Below, in pieces: positions 13,812 through 24,228 of a stretch of DNA of 64,000 bases (its first letter is position 1; every line of letters starts with the position of its first letter). A program made the position numbers and the translations under genes. Origin of the DNA: Zelopaecilomyces penicillatus (taxonomy: Eukaryota > Ascomycota > Sordariomycetes > Hypocreales > Pseudodiploosporaceae); NCBI GenBank assembly GCA_005765155.1, contig VCCP01000003.1, forward strand, positions 1,426,001-1,490,000, in the 5' to 3' direction. The notes under the pieces were generated by a model, which did not search any database, had not been told where the DNA came from, and saw nothing but the letters and a program-made list of their open reading frames with translations.

Positions 13812-13831
13812 AGGTAGGTAGGTAGGTAGGT
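13812..13831. repeat. (AGGT)n microsatellite
   Basis: Five tandem AGGT units in the spacer, one instance of the AGGTA word that recurs in several promoters of this window. Confidence 0.85.
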
Positions 13832-14737
13832 CATGTAAATAACACTTGTGAATTGGTCTTAAGGTGCAAGTTTTGGGTGTGTTGGCAGCACCAAGGGCAA
13901 GGGTACCAAGAATACTTAAATACCTAAGCAGATTGATACAGGCAAAGTTTGTGATTTTTTGGATTTTTTTGGATTTTTTTTTTGCAAGATTGAAGTATTG
14001 ATAGGTATTGCTCGCAGATAACAGAATGAAAACTTAAATTTCACTGCTATTCGGCTTGGGACAATGTTCTAGTCAGTCCCATGGATTGTTTGCCAGGCGG
14101 CTGCCAAGATCCCAAACGCTGGCCTGCCACGCGTTACGGAACAAACGGGTGGCTCAACCATGCACACACATACCAACACTCTTGCGTGTCTAGGAACCTG
14201 TCTTTTTGGGGAATGGTTCAATGACACAAAACGAAAGAAAGAGCTTGACGGGCACCAAGGCGGGCTAGATCGTTTCCCTGTTATTAATTCACATCCATTT
14301 CCTGCGATAGGGAAGCAGAAACTAAAGGCAGCTTGCATAATACCTGCACACCTCAGTAACTGATATACTGAATCCATCTAGGGTCTTGAAGTAAAGTCAG
14401 ACGATAAAACTTAAAAGTACTACACCATAGTGCCATTCATGCAAGGATTCTTCATGGTCTGACGACGACTCCGGAATATGGCAATTCCAAGCCGCCCATC
14501 TACTAAGCCAAACGTTAAAATGTAATACGCCTCGGCAATAGGCGCGGGCATAACAATGGGGATGTTTGATGATCTGGATAAGTCGGCACAGGAAAGAGCG
14601 AGACAGGCAGATGGTGGGGTTCATTTGCATCATCGATGACGATGTAATGTCGCGAGCTTGTCAACCCTTGAAGCGTATACGAGCAGCCCTATGCTTGGAT
14701 AATTTAATCAGCCGATTGTACAAAGCTGGGCTTCTGG

Positions 14738-14746
14738 TATTTAAAG
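14738..14746 (+). promoter_or_regulatory. possible TATA-like element
   Basis: TATTTAAAG lies 109 bp before the ATG of the decarboxylase-like gene, a plausible TATA position for a fungal promoter. The assignment rests on sequence and position only. Confidence 0.3.
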
Positions 14747-14854
14747 TGTTACAATTGAGAAGCTGCACCGACAACACTCTTCGATACTCTCTGTTCATCC
14801 ATCCTCTCACCAAGGCCGTCTGAATCACGACACTTCAAAAATACAACATTCAAA

Positions 14855-16488
14855 ATGGTTACTCAACACGGCGACGACTGTGAAATCCCCTCTCATCACC
14901 GCATTCACAAGTATGGCAATCATCTTACACATATCTCCATTCATCTTGTCACTTCATCGCAAAATCTCTGCTAACACGCGTGCCAAGGCCAGGAGCTTGG
15001 CTGCCGGCCGATCATCGCATCCACCACCAATACCTCTCCAATGTCACTTCTCACATCGACGCCCATCCCGATAAACAACTGACTCCTGCCCTTCAGGAGT
15101 TCAAGGAGCTCATCGAAGGGAATGCTCGCGTATACATGTTCTTTGTCCAGATGTTTGATGAGGTTCCTCGAAAGCATCCGTATCTGCGCGATCCTACTGG
15201 AACTAAACAGATTCGCAATTACAAGCATATGCTACAGGTTCTGAATCATATTGTTACCAGGGCGCCAGAGTGGACAGAGGCAGCCGAGAATGTGGGGGTG
15301 GTAGGAGTTCCGATGTGTGCCATTTTCGATTATCCTATGGGAACGCCGAGGTATGCCTATCTATTACTGTTTCTGGGCTCTAAAGATGGATTTCCGAATA
15401 ATGCTAACGAGCAAGTAGTGGACATGCAGCGTTTTTGGATCCAGATGTCAACAAGGCTCTGAAGAAGGTGTTGAACGAATGGGGACAATATTTACAGGTG
15501 CGTTTATCCAATCTAGAGCTGTTGGGGGGTTTTGTAGTGTCGGCGAGATGGAACTAATGAAAGGAAAAGTCACCCGAGTCCGCAGAAGTTTTGGGAGACC
15601 ATACCTTGGGCTGGTTTGGCCAAACTGGTATCAATGATCTTGTTCAAGTTGCCAATGCACCGTATAAGTCAAGCATGAAGTTTGAAGACATGTTTGTTTG
15701 CGAACCAAGTGCAAAGCACATGGGTTTCAAGTCTTGGGATGGTATATTAAGCCTTTTTTCTCCTTGCATATTATGATTCAACACACTTAAACACAGACTA
15801 ATCACAAATTTAAATAGATTTCTTCACACGAAAAGTACACGATTCTGCACGCCCAGTTGCCGCCCCTGCCGACAACTCAATCATCGCCAACGCATGCGAA
15901 TCCAAAGTCTTCAATCTAGCGCACGATGTTAAACTCCGCGATAAGTTCTTTGCCAAAGGCCAACCCTATTCCCTTCTCGATATGTTTGCCCATGATCCCC
16001 TCGCCCACGAATTCATCGGCGGTACAATCTACCAGGCCTTCCTGTCCGCTTTATCATATCACCGCTGGCATTCGCCCATCTCTGGGACAGTGAAACGTGC
16101 CTTTGTCGAAGACGGCACATATTTCAGTGAGCCGCTCTCGGAGGATGTTGGCAATCCAAACGTAAAGATTGATACCAGAGGTATCTCCGCTGCTCAAGGG
16201 TACTTGGCTGCGCTTGCGACCAGGGCGATAATAGTCCTAGAGGCAGACAATCCCAAGATTGGACTGTTGGGTTTTATCGGTATTGGGATGGATGAAGTGA
16301 GTACTTGTGAGATAACAGTGAAAGAGGGTCAGCATATAAATAAGGGTGATGAATTGGGCATGTTTCATTTTGGTGGATCAAGCCATTGTCTGATATTTCA
16401 GAAGGGCGTTAAACTAGAAGGGTTTCCTGAAGTGGGAAGGCAGGAAAATGTTCCTGTCAGAGGACAGTTGGCTGTTGTGAAAGACTGA
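14855..16488 (+). CDS. PsiD/phosphatidylserine-decarboxylase-like decarboxylase
   Basis: Five exons (14855-14910, 14988-15350, 15419-15497, 15570-15741, 15818-16488) give 446 residues. The N-terminal half (GAWLPADHRIHHQYL, LQEFKELIEG, FFVQMFDEVP) matches the accessory domain that precedes the catalytic domain in fungal soluble decarboxylases of the PsiD type (Pfam PSDC). The C-terminal half is the phosphatidylserine-decarboxylase fold. RWHSP at 306-310 has the conserved His, and GGSSH at 409-413 is the Ser motif where such proenzymes self-cleave to make the pyruvoyl cofactor. No mitochondrial presequence or membrane segment is visible, which argues against a housekeeping PSD1/PSD2. The substrate may be an aromatic amino acid, as for characterised relatives, but this cannot be read from sequence. 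No biosynthetic partners flank it. Confidence 0.85.
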
Positions 16489-17291
16489 AGCATGTATTGG
16501 CATATAGATGTTTCTGCATTGTGATATTCTCACAGATGAGAGAAATATTTACAAGGTAAAGTAAATCTTTAGAAAGTCATTTGCATATAAATTGGTGTCC
16601 AGCGATTCATTAACCCATTCTTCGTCAGTTTACTGCACCACCCTTACGCCACCCTAGAGTAAAATGTTGACTTCCATGGTTTGTGACTGCCAGTATATCC
16701 AACCTCATATGAACACTTTTAGGGCTAGTTTCTCTTTGTTCATTTTTGCAAACTTGAAGTAAACACATATAAAGGGATTCGTAATTGCATTTGGGCCTTA
16801 ACCAGGTGAGTCTAAGTTCAAGGAGTCAACGCCGATTGCGCTGCTTTTGGTGCCCTGCGCTTTGATTCAATCAAATTCACAGAAAAATAATCTTCTTACC
16901 ATAACGAATACTTCACTAAAAGTGCACAAGGAAGTTTAAGATTAGTAAATTAGAAAAACTGATGGTGTTTCAAGTTTTCGAATAAAAATGTTATTAAGAA
17001 TTTAGGTGCATAGGTACAAGTCAAGCAAGGTGGTGCTAAGTCACAGCGTGCTGCTGTTCGGCACCAGTGGTGGGGGAATGTTCTGTGTGATCATGGGTGG
17101 CAGAAAAAAAAGCAACCTTACTGGAATCAATGCGCGTGCGTGTACGTTTACTGCTCAGCGTTTACAAAGTTCTCATCGCCATAACCTCGAGGACACATTA
17201 ATTCATACACACTCTCTTGCCTTTTTTCGACAAGACTGTAAATATCGCTCATTGATACTGCATTGACAACATCTCTGGCCATCTCTCGCAA
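16489..17291. other. intergenic, AT-rich
   Basis: Spacer between two plus-strand genes. It should hold the 3' end of the decarboxylase-like gene and the POP3-like promoter. No gene or structured element was recognised. Confidence 0.5.
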
Positions 17292-18209
17292 ATGTCTGCA
17301 CCGGCACAGCAAGCAGCAGGCCGCAAAAGGCTCGTCCACCAGCTGGATACTCCACTCTCCACCACAGCCTGGTACTAAACCATCTCAACTACCATTGTTT
17401 GCTCGTCTTACTGACCGGAGATGTTAGGCCTGAGATATCTTCAGATGATCAAGATGCCATTCTAGAGCTGTTATGCAAGTATGTGGTGCTCTCACTTGTT
17501 TCCTAGTCTTCTACTGTGACGAGGTCATGGAACGGGACTCCTAGACATGTAGCTCAAAGCGTAAACGGTTTGCCCAGTGCTAATTCAAATACATCATAGC
17601 TTGTTGGGACCTATTGGACACCATCGTCGCTCCCATATCAAGCCTTCTCGAGGTAAAAGGGCTGCCAAGAGGGAGAAGAAAGCAAAGGCCAAAGATGCTC
17701 AGCCAGAGCCGGCCAAAGAGCCGGTAGCCACGCCACTTAAGCCTGAACTCTGCGCCAGCATTGATGTTGGCTTCAACTCCATCAGCAGAAAGCTAGAGAC
17801 ATTTTCCAAGACTACCAATGGCCCCAACTCATCCGATCCAAAAGACTCTGCTAAGCCATACACGATGGTTTTTGTCTCTCGTGGAAACCAGACATCCACC
17901 TTCAACTGCCATTTCCCTCAAATAGTTGGCGCCGCCACGAAAAACTGCTCATTAGACGACAAGACTCGACTGATTGGATTCTCCAGACCAGTTTCAGACC
18001 GGATTAGCAACAGTCTTGGCGTTTTGAGGGTTTCATCGATTGCGATTACCGAGGATGCCCCCGGAGCGGAAGCTCTCTGGGCTTTTGTCAAAAAAGCTGT
18101 GCCCCCGATTGAGGTCCCATGGATATATGGGAAGGATGTTCACTACAAGACGACTAAAATCAATTCAATAGAGACGACAGTTGGCGAGAAGAGGGTGAGG
18201 TTAGTTTGA
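17292..18209 (+). CDS. POP3: RNase P/RNase MRP subunit POP3-like
   Basis: Three exons (17292-17371, 17428-17478, 17600-18209) give 246 residues. Joining them restores the conserved run TAWPEISSDDQDAILELLC then NLLGPIGHHRRSHIKPSRGK, which is the fungal POP3 pattern. A Lys-rich stretch (KRAAKREKKAKAK) follows, then an L7Ae/Rpp38-like core (YTMVFVSRGN, LIGFSRPVSDRISNSLGVLR, then APGAEALWAFV and PWIYG). The protein is expected to be a nuclear RNA-binding subunit of the RNPs that trim tRNA 5' ends and pre-rRNA. The second intron (121 bp) is longer than its neighbours. Family assignment is by remembered pattern and is good but not certain. Confidence 0.78.
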
Positions 18210-19041
18210 CGTATTGCATCTCGGTAGCATTTCATGAGTAGCGCTCCATGTAGTTGGCTTTACCGACACCTTTCTCCACCATGACGACAAAAGGCTATAC
18301 GAGTCAAGGCTTTGGAAATATAAAGATATAGCATTCAAATACAATCAGCGTGTCAGTTAGTGAACATGTCCGCCTAGCATAGGCTGGTAGTGACATTTTA
18401 GTAGTTGTGTTAAAGCTTTGCCACCGGCCAGGTGAAGTAGTTTACATAATAATGCACCCTCATAACTATGAGTATCACGTCATCGGCTAGAGAATATAAG
18501 GTATGTACCGAACGCACGTTAATGAACTCCATGGAGCGGGAATCAGTGCAGTCGATTCCCAAACGGAGCCTGGCAGCTGGTTGGCACAGTTCCCAGCTGC
18601 ACCTTCCGTGCCTGCCTTAACACCCCCCACAAGCTTTTCCATCTGCCCACCCAAATGCTGTCACTTCACTCTCTTTCTTTCCAGCACCTCTCACTGTCAC
18701 TTTTCTGTGATTTCCACGCTTTAGTCAACAAAAGCGATGCTTTATTCAGTTCAAGACTGCATCTCTGGACCGCCATCTTCGGAAACTTGAGCTGAAAGAG
18801 TTAGCAAAAGAGACTTCTTCCCCCCTCTTGGTTTACCAACGGCATTAATTGCAAAACAATCAACCTCATTTGAACTTAAATATAGGTACTTGTCCACCAC
18901 AGTGAGGGTCGACGGGATTCCATACATCACCCGTCAACAGGTACTTACCTACCTATCACACATCCTTCAGACTTCAGACTTCAACAATTGAGATCACCGA
19001 CAACTATTACCAACTGTGATAGAGACCAGAGACGGAAAACC
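18210..19041. other. intergenic with AGGTA/TACCT promoter words
   Basis: Spacer before the 250-residue unknown gene. It contains TAGGTACT at 18883-18890 and CAGGTACTTACCTACCTAT at 18938-18956, close to the next start codon. No coding sequence was recognised. Confidence 0.5.
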
Positions 19042-19928
19042 ATGAGTGGTGCTGGGTATAACGACCCAGAAAAGCTGGCAGCTGCTAGAGAACTCAATCG
19101 CAGCTTCAAATCAGGCGATTTCGGTTCTGTCCCCAAGAAGAATAGGGGGCAGCCCATATATAAGCATGTGTACAAGGGTAGGTAAATCATTATTCTGTAT
19201 CAACAACAGTTACTCATTGAAGATGGATAACAGCAACACGGTCGGCACCACCGCCGAGTCAAAGGGACTATTCGGGTGGAAAACCACAGCATTGCCAAGG
19301 GTCCTTTGTGTAAAGCCAGGGCTTGCACTAATTGGAAATCAGGGGCTGAGCTTTCTACAACGCCAGGATGGCCCCAGTGACCAAACTCTCCCCCAAACAA
19401 CAAAAGGTACGGCCAACTACGCTTTGAACAAACTGTGGGGGTGGAAGTCAACCAACTGTCGTACTAATTATCAACTATTTCTGTTTAGTAGTCCCAGACA
19501 ATGCGGTGACCATTAATGCCGATATTATGGCAGCCGAACCGGAAAAGACAAGCATTGTTGTGACAGAAGCTACGGGGAATGATCAGCATCAGATTTCTAT
19601 CGCCGACAGTGTTCCCCAGAACTCCATCGTGGCCAATTTTTTGAGGATCGTGTCTAGGGAAAACCAGCACGGTCAAGACGTTGAGGAAATCACAAAACGG
19701 CTTTCCATGTCAATGACACTCAGAGATCCTGAGGAGAAGTCTGACGAGAAACCCTCCAATATGTTGAAGGCTGTATTCGCAGATATTGCGCCAACAGCCA
19801 GGAATGAAGCTTCCAAAACGTCGACCCAAGACAACGTGTCTGAAGTCAAGAACATGAACACCCTTGCTTCTGCGCCTGTCGCTGATATAGAGCCAAAGAC
19901 TGGGCTTGCGTCCTCGAGGTGGGCCTAA
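19042..19928 (+). CDS. unrecognised 250-residue protein
   Basis: Three exons (19042-19181, 19234-19406, 19489-19928) close in one frame of 250 residues. Introns of 52 and 82 bp have GTAAAT/GTACGG donors, and the second has a TACTAAT branch. The start ATG (AACCATGAGTGG context) is the first in frame after upstream non-ATG codons. The N-terminus (YNDPEKLAAARELNRSFKSG, then PIYKHVYK) is polar and Lys-rich. The middle has GLFGWKTTALPRVLCV, and the C-terminal 150 residues are acidic, Ser/Thr-rich and probably disordered. There is no signal peptide, membrane helix or known motif. The first intron choice is the weakest point: another donor/acceptor pair would give only a 28 bp intron. Confidence 0.55.
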
Positions 19929-20363
19929 TCAGAGAGTGTTTTGTTGAGGTAACGATGGGTAAATTGATCTGTGTCAGGCTGTTCATTGACACTAGGCGGC
20001 CAGTGACACCCGAGAGCTATATTTTGTACAGGAACATAACCATGTTGATGGCGACGTTTTGATTGATTAACAAAGTTAAACGACCTTTGAGGCAAAATGG
20101 CATACTCTTGATATGGATATTCTGTTGGCGCAGCTGATTGTATCCAAATTGAATCTATCACCACCTTGGCCAAGTTCTCCCAGTACGTGATCAGAACACT
20201 ATGTTGATACAAATAACATAAAGTCTATAATGTATTGTTGAACTTAATCACTGGAGCTTGTCTAGGGAAGATAACAAGAACTAGTGATTGATACATTTTT
20301 CTTCCATCAAAAGACGCTCCAGTTGGGTTATCCTTCCATTAATATCTAGCTGATCATCTCGGT
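19929..20363. other. convergent 3' spacer
   Basis: Lies between the 3' ends of the unrecognised gene (plus) and NOC3 (minus). It is AT-rich and nothing coding was recognised. Confidence 0.5.
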
Positions 20364-22391
20364 TTATTTTGACAAGCCCTTCTCCAGTAACTTGACCCCT
20401 TCCCTTACCTTGGGAGAAAAGTGTTTTTTCAACAGTTCCCCCTCCCAGACTGTAGCCGCAAATGGGTTACTTCCCTCGACCGAATCACTCATGGGCCTGA
20501 AACGACCATCGCCTTTGCGTTCCTCAGTATTCCACATACTGCTAATCTTCTTGCCGTGAGTATGCGCAATATCGTTGAGAAGAACGAGGACCGCTTGACA
20601 GGATTTGTCGGGAAGCTGGAGGGCGGTGCTCATGAGCTGCTTGCTGAAGGCGGCGAGGCGCAGCGGTGGTACGGAGCGAATGTTCCAGGGGGGCAGCAGG
20701 ATGGCTGTGAGGGAGCGGAGGAGCAAGACGGTTGTTGTCTGGACGTTGATTCGGGAGGTGGCGGATGTGATGTTGGTAGGGCGCGTAAGCTCCAAGTTGG
20801 GGTGAATGGAGAGACGAAGTAAGGACGTGTAGAGGTGCGTGGTGAAAAATGATAGGTCGAGGTGGAGATCGTTTCGGGAGTTGTGGGCGTCCTGGCCTTC
20901 AAGCAGGGCAAAGGCTGTTACCGTGCAAAGCAATGCTTCGCGGGTCACATTTCGCATATTATCCGTCTCATCATGTTCGTCATTGTCCGCCTCCTCAGCA
21001 GCCTCCTCTTCCTCCTCAGCGTTGTCGTCACCATCCTCTTCACTATGCCGGATCAAGTCCTTGAGAGCTTCGAGAAGATCGCCAAAGAAATCCTGGTTGA
21101 TAAGATGCGCGTACTTGGCCAGACCTTCCAGCACAGCACCCATGAGATGAGGCGACCTCTGTTTGAGGATGCGGAAATATGTGGCAAACACGAGCTTCAA
21201 CGTCTCGGACTGCATTCGCTCCCGTTCCTCGTGGCTAACCAGCGCATCGGCATTGGCCATGTCCTTATCGAGAGCTTTCTGCTCCTTAATCGATTTCCGC
21301 AGTCTCTTTGTGCGGAACTCCTTCTTGAATTTCCTGGGCCTGTCTGCCATATCCTGCTCTACTGTATTTTGCGAAGCCTTGCCTGCAAACTCGGATAAGA
21401 CACGCAGACTGAGGAAGACGTTCAGGACACTCTGGTCAATCTCGTACTCTCGGGACTTCATCATCTTTGAAAGGATGGAAATCGCATCCAGACTTGGCCG
21501 TCCCTCTTCATCTTCACGAAACAGCGTCTCCAGCGCTTGCAGACATTTGTTAGCATCTGGCCCGAGATTTCTCCTGCTGAGCTTTCCGATGAGGATTTTG
21601 AGGAGGTCCGTTCGAAAGTTGAAATGGGGCACTGATGTCGTCAAGGTGCATGCACATGTTATCGCGACGGAAGAGAGACTCTGGCCTCCTCGAAATGGCT
21701 TCGTTTCCTGCTTGGCGCATCGTGCCAGTTCTTTGATGTAGTTTTGGTAACCGGATACCAAGGCCTGCTCGAACTGCCTCGTCCCGCGAACTTCTTTGGA
21801 AAGCTTCTCTTTGGAGGGTTCCTCTTCTTGAGGCCGTATGCGATATCCGGGAATGATGTCTTTGTAGACTGACATTTGCGTCATGAGAGAAAGCATCTGA
21901 ATGGTGGGAAGGTCAGACTTCCCAAACTCAACAATCGTCTTCAAAGAGGCAATGTTTTCCTCGGGATTCTCGTTGATAGAAAAGGCCAGCCTTGCCAACT
22001 CCTCCTGAGCCTGCAATATCCTTTGAGATTCGGGGATTATGGGCTGCTCAGGTTCGGCCTCCTCTGGCTCAAACTCCATCTCATCATCATCATGCTCACG
22101 TCCCTCGAGCCACTCAGTGTCACTCTCAACTGACTCTGCATCCTCGCCGTCCTCATCAAGTCCGCGTAGAATCTCTAGGCGGCCGTCAGCCGTCTTGATG
22201 GGAAGTTTTGTGCTCTCTTTTTCCTTCTTCTTTCCTTTCCGTGGCCGAGACTCATAGCTCTGCTCCAAATCCCAGCTGGAGGCTTGCTTAAAAAAGGCCT
22301 TCTGAGCTCTCCTTGAAGAATTGGCTTGGGATGCCTCATCATTGACCGCCTCATGGGCAACTTTTCTCCTTTTTGAACCAGTCACAGTCAT
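20364..22391 (-). CDS. NOC3: nucleolar complex-associated protein 3 (NOC3)
   Basis: Single exon of 675 residues. I start at the ATG at 22391 (MTVTGSKRRKVAHE) because the longer frame opens with TTG. Noc3 works with Noc2 in exporting and maturing pre-60S ribosomes from the nucleolus and also has a reported role in replication licensing. Evidence: a basic N-terminus, acidic stretch (EDGEDAESVESDTEWLEG), the Noc3 block RLAFSINENPEENIASLKTI and FGKSDLPTIQMLSLMTQMSV followed by YKDIIPGYRIRP, and the CBF/Mak21-type C-terminal domain (LKLVFATYFRILKQRSPHLM, LNDIAHTHGKKISSMWNTEE). Length is typical for fungal Noc3. It is transcribed divergently from RPF1, another 60S assembly factor. Confidence 0.92.
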   Translation of the reverse strand: MTVTGSKRRKVAHEAVNDEASQANSSRRAQKAFFKQASSWDLEQSYESRPRKGKKKEKESTKLPIKTADGRLEILRGLDEDGEDAESVESDTEWLEGREHDDDEMEFEPEEAEPEQPIIPESQRILQAQEELARLAFSINENPEENIASLKTIVEFGKSDLPTIQMLSLMTQMSVYKDIIPGYRIRPQEEEPSKEKLSKEVRGTRQFEQALVSGYQNYIKELARCAKQETKPFRGGQSLSSVAITCACTLTTSVPHFNFRTDLLKILIGKLSRRNLGPDANKCLQALETLFREDEEGRPSLDAISILSKMMKSREYEIDQSVLNVFLSLRVLSEFAGKASQNTVEQDMADRPRKFKKEFRTKRLRKSIKEQKALDKDMANADALVSHEERERMQSETLKLVFATYFRILKQRSPHLMGAVLEGLAKYAHLINQDFFGDLLEALKDLIRHSEEDGDDNAEEEEEAAEEADNDEHDETDNMRNVTREALLCTVTAFALLEGQDAHNSRNDLHLDLSFFTTHLYTSLLRLSIHPNLELTRPTNITSATSRINVQTTTVLLLRSLTAILLPPWNIRSVPPLRLAAFSKQLMSTALQLPDKSCQAVLVLLNDIAHTHGKKISSMWNTEERKGDGRFRPMSDSVEGSNPFAATVWEGELLKKHFSPKVREGVKLLEKGLSK

Positions 22392-22699
22392 ATTTGCGAT
22401 GTTTTCCAGACCCTTCAACCTAAGATGGGTTTTTTTCTTCTCCAGTCATCAGTCAAGCTCGACTGTTGGATCGCCAATGCAGACAAAAGGTGGAATTTCG
22501 TCGCCCGAAGATTTGCATCTGCCAATCAGATGTTCGCATCTCAGCTCACCGCCAAAAATTTCCGCTTTTTCTGCCACATTTTCTTTCAAGACAACCAGCC
22601 AATGCCCCTCCAAGCCGGGATTTTGGGTGCCTTTTTTTCCATTGCATTTGAAAGCGCCAGACAACGTCCAAATTCGATTGCGGAACCACCGTAATCACA
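22392..22699. promoter_or_regulatory. shared divergent promoter of NOC3 and RPF1
   Basis: A 308 bp spacer separates the two start codons, so both promoters must overlap or abut here. Both genes serve 60S ribosome assembly, which makes co-regulation plausible. The spacer contains an RRPE-like word (next entry). Confidence 0.7.
22554..22561. promoter_or_regulatory. RRPE-like element (AAAAATTT)
   Basis: AAAAATTT within GCCAAAAATTTCC matches the core of the ribosomal RNA processing element known from yeast ribosome-biogenesis promoters. It is a short AT-rich word, so a chance match is possible. Confidence 0.35.
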
Positions 22700-23944
22700 A
22701 TGGGTTTCACAAAAGCACCGGAGCGGGCGCTCAAGGCGGCCAATAAGCTCAAGCGACAAGAACTTTACGTTGCGCACAAGAAAACCAAGGACAAGGAACG
22801 GCACGAGGAGCGCCATCGCCGAAAGAAGGAGGAGAGTCGGGACCCGGAGGCTAAGGCAGCACGTCTCGCAAAGAATAGGCCGCTCACGCTCGACCAGAAG
22901 CGAGTTTGGGACGATGTGGACGATGATAGACTCGGTACCGTTGTGGATCTGGAGAAGCTGAAGAAGCGACGCATTGAACAGGCCGAGATTGAAGAGCAGG
23001 CAGCTCTAGAAGGCGAGGCTGCGAATGAAGATGACGATGACGACGACGATGATGATAGCATGTTAGCTTCAGACGATGAAGACGATGAAGCGCGACAGGC
23101 CGAATTGGAAAGACGACGGGAGAAAAGAGCTCAGAGGGAAAACAGCATTGCACCCTCGACCACGAGTACGAATCTCGACCTCACACCATCATCGCTTGCC
23201 CTCAAGTTCCCTACCCTCTTCAACGATGAGCCTCCACCTCCGCCAAAGATTCTCATCACTACGTCTCTCAACTCAAACTTGCATCAGGAGGCAAAACTTC
23301 TCTGCACCCTCTTCCCCAACAGCAATTATATTCCTCGCTCAGCCCACAAACACGGCCACAAGTACTCATTGAGGGAGATTTGCAAATTTTGTATCAACAA
23401 GGACTACACAACTGTCATCCTTCTCAAGGAGGATCTCAAGAAACCCACAGGCCTTTCTATTGTCCATCTCCCGTCAGGACCGACCTTTCACTTTTCGATC
23501 ACCAATTGGATAGAAGCAAAAAAGCTTCCCGGCCATGGTAATCCTACCAATCACTATCCCGAACTGCTCCTCAACAACTTCAAGACTCCACTTGGTTTAC
23601 TCACAGCCAGAATTTTCATGACACTTTTTCCGCCCCGGCCTGAGTTTGAAGGTCGACAAGTCGTTACTCTGCACAACCAGCGAGATTACATATTTGTTCG
23701 ACGTCACCGCTACGTTTTCCGGGACAAGCGTCTGACTGAGAAGAGCATTGTTGGTGCTGATGGAGCAGAAGTCAAGGGAGTTGAGGGCATCCGAGCAGGT
23801 CTCCAGGAGCTGGGCCCACGATTCACGCTCAAACTGAGACGTGTAGACAAGGGTATCGGTCGAGCTGGTAGCGAAGGCGAAGATGCGATGCAATGGGAGT
23901 GGAAGGCTAAGATGGAGAAGGATAGAAAGCGATTCAATCTGTAA
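22700..23944 (+). CDS. RPF1: ribosome production factor 1 (RPF1), Brix domain
   Basis: Intronless, 414 residues. Rpf1 is a nucleolar Brix-family protein needed for 27S pre-rRNA processing and large-subunit assembly. The N-terminal 100 residues are basic and helical (KDKERHEERHRRKKEE), followed by an acidic nine-Asp run at 111-119 and a Lys/Arg/Glu-rich segment. The Brix domain spans about 183-390: PKILITTSLNSNLHQEAKLL, KDYTTVILLKEDLKKPTGLS, LPSGPTFHFSITNWIEAK, the RPELL-equivalent HYPELLLNNFKTPLG and FEGRQVVTLHNQRDYIFVRR. The C-terminus RFTLKLRRVDKG is the typical end of the family. Confidence 0.95.
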   Translation: MGFTKAPERALKAANKLKRQELYVAHKKTKDKERHEERHRRKKEESRDPEAKAARLAKNRPLTLDQKRVWDDVDDDRLGTVVDLEKLKKRRIEQAEIEEQAALEGEAANEDDDDDDDDDSMLASDDEDDEARQAELERRREKRAQRENSIAPSTTSTNLDLTPSSLALKFPTLFNDEPPPPPKILITTSLNSNLHQEAKLLCTLFPNSNYIPRSAHKHGHKYSLREICKFCINKDYTTVILLKEDLKKPTGLSIVHLPSGPTFHFSITNWIEAKKLPGHGNPTNHYPELLLNNFKTPLGLLTARIFMTLFPPRPEFEGRQVVTLHNQRDYIFVRRHRYVFRDKRLTEKSIVGADGAEVKGVEGIRAGLQELGPRFTLKLRRVDKGIGRAGSEGEDAMQWEWKAKMEKDRKRFNL

Positions 23945-24228
23945 TTTAATACCCAGGGCAGCACAACCAATGATGCTTTTTGGCTAGCTGTTTCACTCTG
24001 TGTACCTCACCAAGCATATCAGAAGCCATGCCGAAGAGCATCATAAAGCATTGATTGTTGATAGCAAATCTTGATCATATCTAACCTGTCTCTATTAAAC
24101 CATTCGTATGCAGTAAAAATTGACCATATCAAATGGACTGCTAGGTGGGAGAAGACGCCGGAGCAGCTCTTGGGCCTAGCAAGTTGCCGCTACACCAAAT
24201 AGCAACACTGCGATGGGAATGTTGTGGA

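Larger units (their letters stand above)
13068..14854. other. 1.8 kb divergent spacer
   Basis: Lies between the starts of the hydrolase gene (minus) and the decarboxylase-like gene (plus), so it should hold both promoters. It has TAGG repeats and TAGGTAGG words at 13379-13395 and 13812-13831 and an AT-rich patch near 13945-13985. I see no credible coding region; the short open frames lack motifs. Confidence 0.55.
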
